A stretch of DNA of 15,420 nt from Deltaproteobacteria bacterium (GTDB taxonomy: Bacteria > Desulfobacterota > GWC2-55-46), in contig JAKAIQ010000021.1 in assembly GCA_021825035.1 (NCBI GenBank), positions 1-15,420 of the forward strand, read 5' to 3'. Positions within the stretch are counted from its first letter, which is position 1, and each line of letters opens with the position of its first letter. Shown here one piece after another: positions 9,301 to 15,420 of this stretch. The notes under the pieces are model-generated. The model ran no database searches. It had not been told where the DNA came from and saw only the letters and a list, made by a program, of their open reading frames with translations. A program made the position numbers and the translations under genes.

Positions 9301-9635
9301 TGCTTAAGGCCGTCCTGAAAGATAAGAATGGACGCTGGATTCTCGGCGCCGGGGGTGGTGTCGAGGAAGCCTTGACAGGCGTTGTAAATGGAGAGGTGTT
9401 CCGCGCGGTCATAGACAGGACGTTCGTGGATGATAAAGGCGTCAGGTGGGTCATAGACTATAAGACCGGCGTTCATGAAGGGGGCAGCCGAAAGGAGTTC
9501 CTCGAAAGCGAAAAGGAAAGATACAGTTTACAGCTCGAACGTTACGCGGCGATACTCCGGGAGGCCGAAGAGGGTAAGAGAGAGATTAGAAAGGGGATCT
9601 ACTTTCCGGCTCTTTTGGAGTTCGTGGAGGTGTAA
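6291..9635 (+). CDS. AddA/RecB-like UvrD-family helicase-nuclease
   Basis: This 1114-residue superfamily 1A helicase has a C-terminal nuclease. Visible helicase motifs are Walker A APAGSGKT (34-41), motif Ia LTFTKKAAGEMQ (64-75), Walker B LVDEYQDTS (428-436), motif III GDPMQSIYMFR (462-472), motif V MTIHRAKGLEFD (771-782) and motif VI LLYVAATRARKNL (848-860). The C-terminal PD-(D/E)XK nuclease shows G950-H954 (GTVVH), D1042, DYKTG (D1056, K1058) and Q1081-Y1085. It lacks the Cys cluster seen in the upstream partner. The family unwinds and degrades DNA from double-strand breaks in the cytoplasm. The start has GGAGG 6 nt upstream, inside the 3' end of the AddB-like gene. The layout, AddB-like then AddA-like with both nucleases intact, fits a two-nuclease AddAB type rather than RecBCD; no RecC or RecD gene is near. 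I left the symbol empty because it could equally be the helicase partner of the distinct AddB-like family. Confidence 0.93.
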   Translation: MSLETMNETGTDAVIDACEREEALDPTRSFIVEAPAGSGKTGLLMLRFLALLSTVERPEELLALTFTKKAAGEMQRRIIDSLYAASLETPPPKNAFEKKTRELAHGVLKRDSLLGWRLLENTGRLNIKTIDSFCASLARQTPLLSQASTLNVAEYVSPYYEEAARRTIAMVEGDGLAAESVSTALRHLDNSAGSLVMRIVAMLEKRDQWLRHVNGDETADALRERLEGAFGRLIEAILDEARDAFPEALIPHLVRAGRYAAENLRCSGSDSPIALLTDLAGLPESNASGLDAWRGLAELLLKGDGSWRKPKGINAKLGFPATDDARAAIAKEGFQELLEKLTSFDRLRAALCEIKAAPAPVFDAGGWDALLAFIRLLPMAEKHLMDVFREKGAVDFQYVAAAALNALGREDDPTDLMLALDLKISHMLVDEYQDTSRIQLQLLRGLTLGWAEGDGRTLFIVGDPMQSIYMFREADVGLFLDAKKNGIGSIKLEPLKLRCNFRSGKGIVSWVNSAFTAAFPEKEDAFAGSIVYTPSAAASKDKPEGGVRITLFEGRDDRAEAEKIAGIINEIKRDCPGDSIAVLCRSRGHLARIIDELKDARISFRAREIEPLSGRPVVQDLFALLRAVLHPFDRVAWLATLRAPWCGASLHDLHALCKGDIETPVAELAADMARLASLTEDGRTRIPPVIRGMKMAALNLGRVEMRPLIEGLWISLGGPACVDAAGLGDASAFLDVLSSMGSEIYPALVEEKVDRLFALNAGDPSVTIDLMTIHRAKGLEFDNVIIPGLGKSLRNDDKKLMLWMERKVAGADDLLLAPIEKKTGGINPHYALLSRIKRKKSIFELRRLLYVAATRARKNLFLYGHTSGGEGCLREGTFLSVIRDSLGGSVMVPAAAAGCSRRKDVRIKRLSSFWVMPEPAPAIAAFEEKEAVKVEGPEFRWAGERIRHFGTVVHRYLCRIAKEGLEKWDPSMVGREKQTVTAMLRSLGLDPAGADDFAGKAVEMLKAVLKDKNGRWILGAGGGVEEALTGVVNGEVFRAVIDRTFVDDKGVRWVIDYKTGVHEGGSRKEFLESEKERYSLQLERYAAILREAEEGKREIRKGIYFPALLEFVEV

Positions 9636-9772
9636 TAAGATTGTGAACCGTCGCGTATTACGTGACCGGTGTGAGCCATCCTTATTTCCCGGCAGTCGGC
9701 GACAGGGTGGAAATTTCTGCTATAGTGTAGATTAAATCAACCGGAAAGCCCATCGCGCGGTTAAACCTATAA

Positions 9773-9792
9773 GACATCTCCGAGGAGACGTC
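9773..9792 (+). promoter_or_regulatory. Hairpin covering the ribosome binding site of the hydrolase gene
   Basis: The arms GACATCTC (9773-9780) and GAGACGTC (9785-9792) pair with one A-C mismatch around a CGAG loop. The Shine-Dalgarno GAGGAG (9782-9787) lies across the loop and the 3' arm, 7 nt from the ATG at 9795. Folding would hide the ribosome binding site. About 50 nt upstream is TATAGT (9721-9726), a possible -10 without a clear -35. Confidence 0.35.
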
Positions 9793-9794
9793 CC

Positions 9795-10718
9795 ATGCGG
9801 GGGAGAACCATTTACAGGAGTCGGGAGGGCGAGGCGAGGATAAGAGCCCTTTATGAAAGCGAGCTTGAAGGGCTTGGGGTAGACTTCCAGAGGGTCATGA
9901 TAAAAACCGGGTGCGGCGGAACACATGTGGTCTCGGTCGGCCCGCAAGGCGCGCCTCCCCTTGTCCTGGTACACGGCCTGTATGCGCCGGCTCCATATGC
10001 GCTTGAGCTATTTCTTCCACTCGCCTCCGCATTCATGATATATGCGCCGGATGTTGCTGGCCAAACGGGCGTCGGCTCAACGACACGCCCCATGAGGAAA
10101 AGCAACGGATACGGCAGATGGCTCGCCGAAGTCCTCGACGGCCTGGGTCTTGAGAGGGCCGCCATGATAGGCGTATCGTTCGGGGCCGCGGTTGTGCTCG
10201 ATTTGGCCGCCGTCTTACCTGGCCGCATAACGAAGGCGGTCCTCGTGACGCCCGCCGGCTTTACCGGCGGCGTGGCGCCACGGCTGTTTGTGAGGCTTTC
10301 AATCCCCTGGCTTCTCTATAGAATCTGTCCGGACATTGCCGGAAGATTCATGCGCCGACTCTGGGACCGGAGGGTCGGATATGACGTCAGGTTTTTCAAG
10401 CTCTTTGATGCCGCCATGCGCGACGTAAGGCTTTTTATAAGGCCGCCAGGGCCGTTCAGGCGCAAAGACCTTGATGGCTTCACAGCCCCGGTGCTTGTCA
10501 TGCTCGCCAGGGATGATGCCCTAATACCGGCAAATTCAGCCGGAAGGCACGCTGAGAAGATAATACCGGCGCTATTCGGGGTGGCCGTCTTCGACGGGCC
10601 TCACATACCTAAAAGGGAGACTCTTACGTTGATAAACGAAAGGATAATGGATTTCCTCGGCGGCAGAAATCGTGAAAATGAATCGCTTTCCTCTATCCGG
10701 AGGCTTGATGCAGGGTAG
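9795..10718 (+). CDS. Alpha/beta-fold hydrolase
   Basis: This 307-residue protein has the alpha/beta hydrolase core. LVLVHGLYA (57-65) carries the HG oxyanion motif, GVSFG (126-130) is the nucleophile elbow with Ser128, the acid is Asp240 or Asp241 in LARDDALIP, and His270 is in FDGPHIP, so the catalytic triad is complete. The cap between about 155 and 225 is basic and aromatic-rich. The substrate cannot be told; esterase, lipase-like or C-C hydrolase activity are all possible. No signal peptide is seen, so it is probably cytoplasmic. The start is supported by GAGGAG 7 nt upstream. It is 159 bp from the helicase gene, with its own possible promoter, so it is probably a separate unit. No other metabolic gene is nearby to suggest a pathway. 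Confidence 0.9.
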   Translation: MRGRTIYRSREGEARIRALYESELEGLGVDFQRVMIKTGCGGTHVVSVGPQGAPPLVLVHGLYAPAPYALELFLPLASAFMIYAPDVAGQTGVGSTTRPMRKSNGYGRWLAEVLDGLGLERAAMIGVSFGAAVVLDLAAVLPGRITKAVLVTPAGFTGGVAPRLFVRLSIPWLLYRICPDIAGRFMRRLWDRRVGYDVRFFKLFDAAMRDVRLFIRPPGPFRRKDLDGFTAPVLVMLARDDALIPANSAGRHAEKIIPALFGVAVFDGPHIPKRETLTLINERIMDFLGGRNRENESLSSIRRLDAG

Positions 10719-11048
10719 AGGAGAGGCTGGATTTTGTTTGCTTTGCATCTGTGTTTTTTCGCTGCCGACATCCCTGGAGCTTCAAAAAACTTCTTTTGGG
10801 TTCATAGCTCAAAGAGGCCCTGTATGATCATACTTACGAGGGCTTTGTAAGTTTATCGTTTTTCAGCAGCTCGAAAAACGCACATCCAGTTCTCACCTCC
10901 ATTGAGGGCATAAAGGCCCTTTGTCAGCGAGATATTTCATCGAGATAAAAAGGCGGTTGGGCTACAGATTAAGTCATGCGCATGCCGACCATACCCCGTG
11001 GCAGAGCCGCAGGCGGTTATTTGCCGCGGAGTGAAAGGAGGTGCTTCT
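10719..11048. other. 330-bp intergenic region with several small inverted repeats
   Basis: I see no gene here. Small structures cluster in the middle: the perfect 12-bp palindrome GTATGATCATAC (10822-10833), a hairpin with ACTTAC/GTAAGT arms (10832-10852) followed by a T-rich stretch, and a hairpin with CGTTTTTC/GAAAAACG arms (10857-10880). The second may be a weak terminator for the hydrolase gene. The region ends in a strong AGGAGG ribosome binding site (11036-11041) for the next gene. No known RNA family was recognised. Confidence 0.5.
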
Positions 11049-11630
11049 ATGGGCGTCTTAGGCGTAGTTATAGGAGTTTTTTTGATGTTTTCTGCCGCGG
11101 TCGCGTGGATAGGAGGCGATAGGGAGAAGGCTATTTTAGAGGATACCATAAAGGAGAATCGGAAGACTCAGGCGGAAATGTCGCAAGAGGCAGGCCTTGC
11201 CATGGATAATGCGGCGATAAAGGATGACCACATAAAAGAACTTCAGGATAGACTTGCGGAAGTGATGACCGAAGAGAGGAACCTCGAAAGGGACATTGCC
11301 ATGGCCGAAAGGGGTAAAGGGTCTGCCGCGGACGATAAGTCCCTGCGCGGCCTGTGGGAATCCGCCTGGGCCGGCAATCCCGGCGACGGACGGGGAGCGG
11401 GTTTGGGAGGCGAAGATGCGGCGAAGGATTCAAAGCTCGCTGCTGCCGAAAAATCGCCGGGGGATGAGAGGGCGGCTGCGAGGGACCTTTACGGAAAGAA
11501 ACCCGTTGTCGAGGTGCGGGCGCTTGAACCAATAGAAGCAAGACAATTCGAGACATTGACCGGGATGCCTGTCGATGGCAGGCTCGTCTCTGGATTTGCG
11601 CTATGTTGTTGGGACAGGGAAAGGCGCTGA
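11049..11630 (+). CDS. Membrane-anchored coiled-coil protein of unknown function
   Basis: I do not recognise this 193-residue protein. The N-terminus (residues about 2-21, MGVLGVVIGVFLMFSAAVAW) is one hydrophobic helix, an uncleaved anchor or signal. Residues about 24-90 are rich in Glu, Lys, Gln and Arg with heptad-like spacing, probably a coiled coil. Residues 91-150 are Gly/Ala/Asp-rich and look disordered. A short conserved-looking tail (152-185, VVEVRALEPIEARQF) ends in a Cys-Cys pair and a basic run. The ATG at 11049 was chosen because AGGAGG sits 7 nt upstream; a longer frame to 10998 has no such site. It is flanked by the hairpin-rich gap and converges with the next gene. A scaffold or envelope role is possible but unsupported by neighbours. 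Confidence 0.75.
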   Translation: MGVLGVVIGVFLMFSAAVAWIGGDREKAILEDTIKENRKTQAEMSQEAGLAMDNAAIKDDHIKELQDRLAEVMTEERNLERDIAMAERGKGSAADDKSLRGLWESAWAGNPGDGRGAGLGGEDAAKDSKLAAAEKSPGDERAAARDLYGKKPVVEVRALEPIEARQFETLTGMPVDGRLVSGFALCCWDRERR

Positions 11631-11744
11631 ACAATGAAAGGAAAGAACACTGCGCCGGTTTCCGCGGTCTTTGCTCACCGGCCTCTATAAAACACATCAT
11701 GAGGCCGCGCGTTATTGCGCCGGCTTGGTTCACCTTGCCGTCCC

Positions 11745-12266
11745 TTATGAAGACTGCTTCGAGGGCGAGTCCTTTCCGGTGTTCCTTTTGAGATATGGGA
11801 CTATAAGGTAGAATACCACGGCCCAGAATATACTGGTCACTAAAAGACCTGCGTAATGGAGAGTAAGAGAGTTTTTAGGGTTCATCTTGTAGATGGAAGA
11901 CGGGAACCTGACAACGAAGTCCACCGCCTTTATCACCGCCGACGCTCCTTTTGGGCCGGTTATGGAAAAGACGAGAAGGAGCCAGAGGGCCTGCGCCACG
12001 TAGTAAACGCATCCGAAGATGGCGCTCTTTTCAAGGATGCTGAGTTTCCATGGAATATTTGTCCTTATCCGTTGCGCCGCAAAGAAGAGTCCCAGGAATG
12101 TGCCGGCAAGCGAACCCGCCTGGACCGTCCAGAGGCCGGAGCCAGAGGAGATATCATTAACGAGGCCTGTCGCCAGAGTAAAGAGCGTAAGGAGTCCAAC
12201 GCAGACCGGCCCAACGATAGCCCAGAAAAAGACGAATATAATGACTGCGGCTGCAAACCTGTTCAT
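11745..12266 (-). CDS. Four-helix integral membrane protein, unknown function
   Basis: This 173-residue protein has four hydrophobic segments at about 2-34, 46-64, 80-102 and 134-159, and a polar, Lys/Ser-rich C-terminal tail that is probably cytoplasmic. No catalytic or transport motif was recognised. The ATG at 12266 is preferred because AAGGA lies 4 nt upstream, whereas the ATG at 12278 has only a distant AAGG. TATAAG on the minus strand (complement of 12292-12297) may be its -10. It is transcribed divergently from the sensor kinase with under 100 bp between them, so the two may share control. The coiled-coil gene converges from the left across 114 bp without a clear terminator. Confidence 0.75.
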   Translation of the reverse strand: MNRFAAAVIIFVFFWAIVGPVCVGLLTLFTLATGLVNDISSGSGLWTVQAGSLAGTFLGLFFAAQRIRTNIPWKLSILEKSAIFGCVYYVAQALWLLLVFSITGPKGASAVIKAVDFVVRFPSSIYKMNPKNSLTLHYAGLLVTSIFWAVVFYLIVPYLKRNTGKDSPSKQSS

Positions 12267-12309
12267 TTTTTCCTTCATGTTTTTATATAACCTTATACAG
12301 GTTCCATGC

Positions 12310-12315
12310 TATACT
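12310..12315 (+). promoter_or_regulatory. Possible -10 box of the kinase operon
   Basis: TATACT matches the -10 consensus at 5 of 6 positions, but no good -35 is seen 16-18 nt upstream. A start near 12322 would give a leader of about 38 nt to the ATG at 12360. It would also exclude the ATG at 12306 as a start, since that codon lies upstream of and beside the box. Confidence 0.3.
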
Positions 12316-12359
12316 GTCAAATCTTCCATAAGGACGCTCGATTTTATCGGCAAAAACAA

Positions 12360-14351
12360 ATGAACGGCAAATCCCGGCTCGACAGCACGAACATCCTAAA
12401 ACGCTTTCTGAAGATAATCATCCCGTTGGCGGCGCTTGCCGGGATTGTCTCCTTCTACATCTACTATCTTGACGTGAAGGGTGAGGAGGCGCTTTTCGCA
12501 AATGAGGAAAAGAATAGCGTTGATTTCAAGGCAAGGGCTGTCACTGAAAACGTTGCCAATGCGGTCGGCGATCTGATCTACATATCTAAGATGAGCGGGT
12601 TCCGCGAGATACCGGAACGGTGGGACATGCCGCAAATCCTCATAGATAACTGGCGCGGCGCACTCGCAAAGGACCTCCTCGTCTTCTCTTCTGCCATGGG
12701 GTTCTATGAAGAGATAAGGTACATCGATGAAAAGGGCATGGAGGTCGTTAACGTCAAGAACAAAAACGGCAGGATATTCATAGCGCCTCAGCAGGATCTG
12801 AAGAGCAGGGCCGATAGCTCCTGCTTCAAGGGGGCCTATCCTCTTGGAAGGGGCATGGTCTATGTGTCGCCTCTTGATCTCATGGCCGACAAGGGAAAGG
12901 TCGAGAACCCGGTCACTCCCATAATCCGCTTCTCTACCCCTGTCTTCGACGGCCATGGACGGAAAAGGGGGATAGTCATAGTCAATTATTTTGGAAAAAA
13001 GATAATAGACGATATAAGGAATGCCTCCCTTGGCGCTCCCGGCGAGGCTATGCTTCTTAATCCGGAGGGGTACTGGCTTTACGGTCCCCAACCGGCCGAC
13101 GAGTGGGGTTTCATGTACGCGAATAAACACGACCGGACGTTCGGAAAAGACTTTCCTCTAGCGTGGGAAAAGATATCGAGGGCTGAATCGGGGCAGTTTT
13201 ACACGCGGAAAGGATTATTCACGTTTACGACCGTCCATCCGCTAATCGAAGCGGGAAAGACGGTCAGAGAGATAACCGGCATCCAGCCCTCCTCCACCAT
13301 GGGCTACGGACTCAAAGTGGTATCCTATCTTACGAATGAAGCCGTACAGAAAAGATCGGCAGTATATCTGGCGACGATTCTGAAGCTGTACGCGATATTT
13401 TTCGTAGTTACAGCAGCCGGAGCCTTCTACTCGGCGGTGCAGTACGAGAAGCAGAATCAGGCCGAGGACGAGATTAAGAAGAAAAGAATCGAACTCGAGC
13501 GCTACAATGCCGAATTGATGGAAATGAACAGCTCGCTCGAGTTCGAGGCGGCGATGCGTAAACGCGCGGAGGACGCGGTACTGAAGACGGTCGGGGATCT
13601 CGAGCATAAGTCCGAGGAGCTTGAGCGCGCGAACGCCGAGCTGGGGCGCTCCAATGCCGACCTCGAACAGTTTGCATATGTGGCGTCTCATGACCTTCAG
13701 GAACCGCTCAGAATAATCGCAGGCTATACGCAGCTCCTTGCCAGGCGTTACAGGGGCAAGTTTGACGCCGACGCCGACGAATACATCGACTACGTCACGG
13801 ATGGGACCAAGCGGATGCAGGCGCTTATTAGCGATCTTCTTACGTATTCGAGGGCCGGAAAGCATAAGGATTTGAAGCCGGTTAAGCTCAACGACGTATA
13901 CGACAGGGTGGTATCGAACCTTAGGCTTCGTATAGCCGAAGCTAATGCAATCGTTACGCGAGATGATCTGCCAACGGTCATGGCCGATCCCGTGCAGATG
14001 GTTCAGCTCCTCCAGAACCTCGTAGGAAATGGCGTCAAGTACAGGGGGGAGGCTCCTCCAAACGTAAGAGTGTCTGCAGAGAAGCGCAACGGTCAATGGC
14101 TCTTTTCGGTATCGGATAACGGAATAGGGATCGACCCGAAGCATTTCGACCGCATATTCGTAATATTCCAGCGACTGCATGGAAAGGCCGAGTACTCCGG
14201 CACAGGCATAGGGCTTGCCATCTGCAAAAAGATTGTCGAGAGCCATGGTGGAAGTATATGGGTTGAATCCGCGCCGGGCAGCGGCTCTACGTTCTATTTC
14301 ACGATGCCGTCGGCGGATATTGTAAATGACGACCGCGGAAAGGTTGGATGA
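12360..14351 (+). CDS. Sensor histidine kinase with extracytoplasmic Cache domain
   Basis: This is a 663-residue membrane kinase. TM1 (about 12-35) and TM2 (about 335-360) bracket a periplasmic sensor of about 300 residues that resembles a double Cache domain (PIIRFSTPVFDGHGRKRGIV, then EGYWLYGP and ADEWGFMYANKHDRTFG). After TM2 comes a long coiled-coil signalling helix (about 363-440), with no HAMP or PAS domain clearly visible. The HisKA domain has His444 in VASHDLQEPLR. The HATPase domain has N-box residues N553 and N557 (NLVGNGVKY), DNGIGI (586-591) and GTGIGL (614-619), so it should autophosphorylate. Its response regulator is not next to it; the receiver at the left edge is 12 kb away. 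The ATG at 12360 starts the protein just before TM1. An in-frame ATG at 12306 adds 18 residues but sits beside a possible -10. The ligand is unknown. The stop overlaps the next start as ATGA. Confidence 0.92.
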   Translation: MNGKSRLDSTNILKRFLKIIIPLAALAGIVSFYIYYLDVKGEEALFANEEKNSVDFKARAVTENVANAVGDLIYISKMSGFREIPERWDMPQILIDNWRGALAKDLLVFSSAMGFYEEIRYIDEKGMEVVNVKNKNGRIFIAPQQDLKSRADSSCFKGAYPLGRGMVYVSPLDLMADKGKVENPVTPIIRFSTPVFDGHGRKRGIVIVNYFGKKIIDDIRNASLGAPGEAMLLNPEGYWLYGPQPADEWGFMYANKHDRTFGKDFPLAWEKISRAESGQFYTRKGLFTFTTVHPLIEAGKTVREITGIQPSSTMGYGLKVVSYLTNEAVQKRSAVYLATILKLYAIFFVVTAAGAFYSAVQYEKQNQAEDEIKKKRIELERYNAELMEMNSSLEFEAAMRKRAEDAVLKTVGDLEHKSEELERANAELGRSNADLEQFAYVASHDLQEPLRIIAGYTQLLARRYRGKFDADADEYIDYVTDGTKRMQALISDLLTYSRAGKHKDLKPVKLNDVYDRVVSNLRLRIAEANAIVTRDDLPTVMADPVQMVQLLQNLVGNGVKYRGEAPPNVRVSAEKRNGQWLFSVSDNGIGIDPKHFDRIFVIFQRLHGKAEYSGTGIGLAICKKIVESHGGSIWVESAPGSGSTFYFTMPSADIVNDDRGKVG

Positions 14352-14980
14352 TGAAGAAAGTTAAAATATATTTATTAGCGGTAATGGTTGTTCTCGCGCT
14401 TTCGGCCCTGTCGTACGCGGCAAGGAAGGGTTACAGTCCGGCCGTAAGGCCCCTTTCGAGGCAAAAGCAGATGGAGCTTGCCCTGAGCGCGGCTCCGTAC
14501 GCGATATCGAGGCATGCAACTATAATGCTCCCAGGCGAGGATGGAAAGTCGGTAACAGTAAAAAAAGGGACAAACGGGTTTACCTGCATGCCTGACATAG
14601 ACGGGCAGGAGGTCCCTTCGCCCATGTGCGCAGATGAGGCCGCGATGAGGTTCTTTCTGGATATGTGGAGCGGAAAAGAGAGGCCTTCAAATAAGACGGC
14701 CGGCGTCGCCTACATGGCCCAGGGCGGGTGGCACTGGGAAAAGGACGGCAAGGTCATAATGAGCAGGGAAGGGGACAGGCGCGGAGTTAAAAGGGTGAGG
14801 GAGCCGGCCCACTGGATGCTCATTTATCCTTTTTCGGCGGCAAAGTCGTTTCTCCCAAATAGGCCATCGACATTCGGTGCGTGGATAATGTTAGACGACA
14901 CCCCCTATGCGCACCTCATGATCTACCAGGACCCGATGGAGCTTACGGGCGAGGATGGTTCGGAAGGACAGGGGGAGTAA
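14348..14980 (+). CDS. Small exported protein of unknown function, coupled to the sensor kinase
   Basis: This 210-residue protein has a clear signal peptide: a basic MMKKVK start, a hydrophobic core at 7-22, and a likely cleavage SYA|AR after residue 24. No lipobox Cys is present, so it is probably soluble in the periplasm. The mature part has two Cys (80 and 94, FTCMPD and SPMCADE) that could form a disulfide, an aromatic GGWHWEKDGK motif (126-135), and an acidic Gly/Glu-rich tail. It resembles uncharacterised secreted proteins with the same two-Cys pattern, but I cannot name the family with certainty. The ATG overlaps the kinase stop by 4 bp. A second ATG at 14351 has better spacing (7 nt) from AAAGG. 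The coupling suggests co-expression with the kinase and perhaps a role in sensing. A strong terminator follows 22 bp later. Confidence 0.8.
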   Translation: MMKKVKIYLLAVMVVLALSALSYAARKGYSPAVRPLSRQKQMELALSAAPYAISRHATIMLPGEDGKSVTVKKGTNGFTCMPDIDGQEVPSPMCADEAAMRFFLDMWSGKERPSNKTAGVAYMAQGGWHWEKDGKVIMSREGDRRGVKRVREPAHWMLIYPFSAAKSFLPNRPSTFGAWIMLDDTPYAHLMIYQDPMELTGEDGSEGQGE

Positions 14981-15002
14981 GGCATGGAATGTCAGGAAAT
15001 GG

Positions 15003-15039
15003 AACCGGGGAAGCCTCATGAGGCTTCCCCGGTTTTTTT
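15003..15039 (+). terminator. Rho-independent terminator of the kinase operon
   Basis: A perfect 32-bp palindrome spans 15003-15034 (each arm is AACCGGGGAAGCCTCA or its complement), followed directly by a run of seven T (15033-15039). It is the cleanest terminator in the window and ends transcription from 14980. The opposite strand lacks a T-run after the hairpin, so it is probably one-way. Confidence 0.93.
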
Positions 15040-15043
15040 ATCA

Positions 15044-15120
<77 letters not shown>

Positions 15121-15144
15121 ATTTTTTAATGAATGTTCCGCTGT

Positions 15145-15171
15145 CCGCCCCTCTTTTCTAAAGAGGGGCGG
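15145..15171. repeat. Strong inverted repeat between tRNA-Arg and tRNA-Pro
   Basis: The arms CCGCCCCTCTTT (15145-15156) and AAAGAGGGGCGG (15160-15171) are perfect complements of 12 bp around a 3-nt loop. No T-run follows on either strand, so it is not a standard terminator. It may be a processing or punctuation hairpin in a Pro-Arg tRNA transcript. Confidence 0.6.
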
Positions 15172-15325
15172 GTGGAGATTATGAAACACGCTTTATAATT
15201 CCCCTTTTTCCCCTTTTGGAAAATTATGAGAGTCCTCGACCCAGTTCAGTCTTCCACCGACTGGCGAAATCTGTATTTTAAATCCGTTTTTTTTGCTTGC
15301 CTTCTCTTTTCAGAAAAGAAAATAA

Positions 15326-15403
<78 letters not shown>

Positions 15404-15420
15404 GCAAAATGCCCGATCTA

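Noticed and set aside
11660..11725. GC-rich partial inverted repeats between the two convergent genes, considered as a two-way terminator
   Set aside because: The arms do not pair cleanly and no T-run follows on either strand.
13242..14246. Long open frame of 334 codons on the minus strand inside the kinase gene
   Set aside because: It is antisense to clear HisKA and HATPase motifs, has no recognisable domain, and arises from codon bias in the real gene.

Overview
The window looks like a chromosomal segment of a Gram-negative bacterium of roughly 55% GC. Many Ile codons are ATA and many Arg codons are AGG. Together with YcgR-like PilZ and Cache-kinase signalling and an AddAB-like repair pair, this suggests a deltaproteobacterium-like (Desulfobacterota or related) lineage. 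That placement is inference: there is no rRNA or marker gene here. No transposase, integrase, phage gene, CRISPR array or defence cassette was found, so this is core-type rather than mobile DNA.

Left region (1-3373). The C-terminal end of a response-regulator receiver enters from the left edge. It converges on a minus-strand gene for a DedA-type membrane protein fused to a calcineurin-like phosphoesterase domain that has lost key metal ligands. Behind it on the minus strand are a YcgR-like PilZ protein and tRNA-His(GTG).

Central region (3375-9635). A gap of about 290 bp with a promoter-like sequence leads into two overlapping plus-strand genes, an AddB-like Fe-S nuclease and an AddA/RecB-like UvrD helicase-nuclease. 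They probably form a two-nuclease complex that processes DNA double-strand ends for recombination.

Right region (9795-15420). An alpha/beta hydrolase is preceded by a hairpin that may hide its ribosome binding site. A gap of about 330 bp with several small hairpins follows, then a membrane-anchored coiled-coil protein of unknown role. A four-helix membrane protein is transcribed divergently from a Cache-domain sensor histidine kinase. The kinase overlaps by 4 bp a gene for a small exported protein with two cysteines, so the two may work as sensor and periplasmic partner. A strong palindromic terminator ends this unit, followed by minus-strand tRNA-Arg(TCT) and tRNA-Pro(TGG).

The best candidates for new biology are the DedA-phosphoesterase fusion with an eroded active site, and the kinase plus exported protein pair. 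Neither amounts to a clearly new system on sequence alone.
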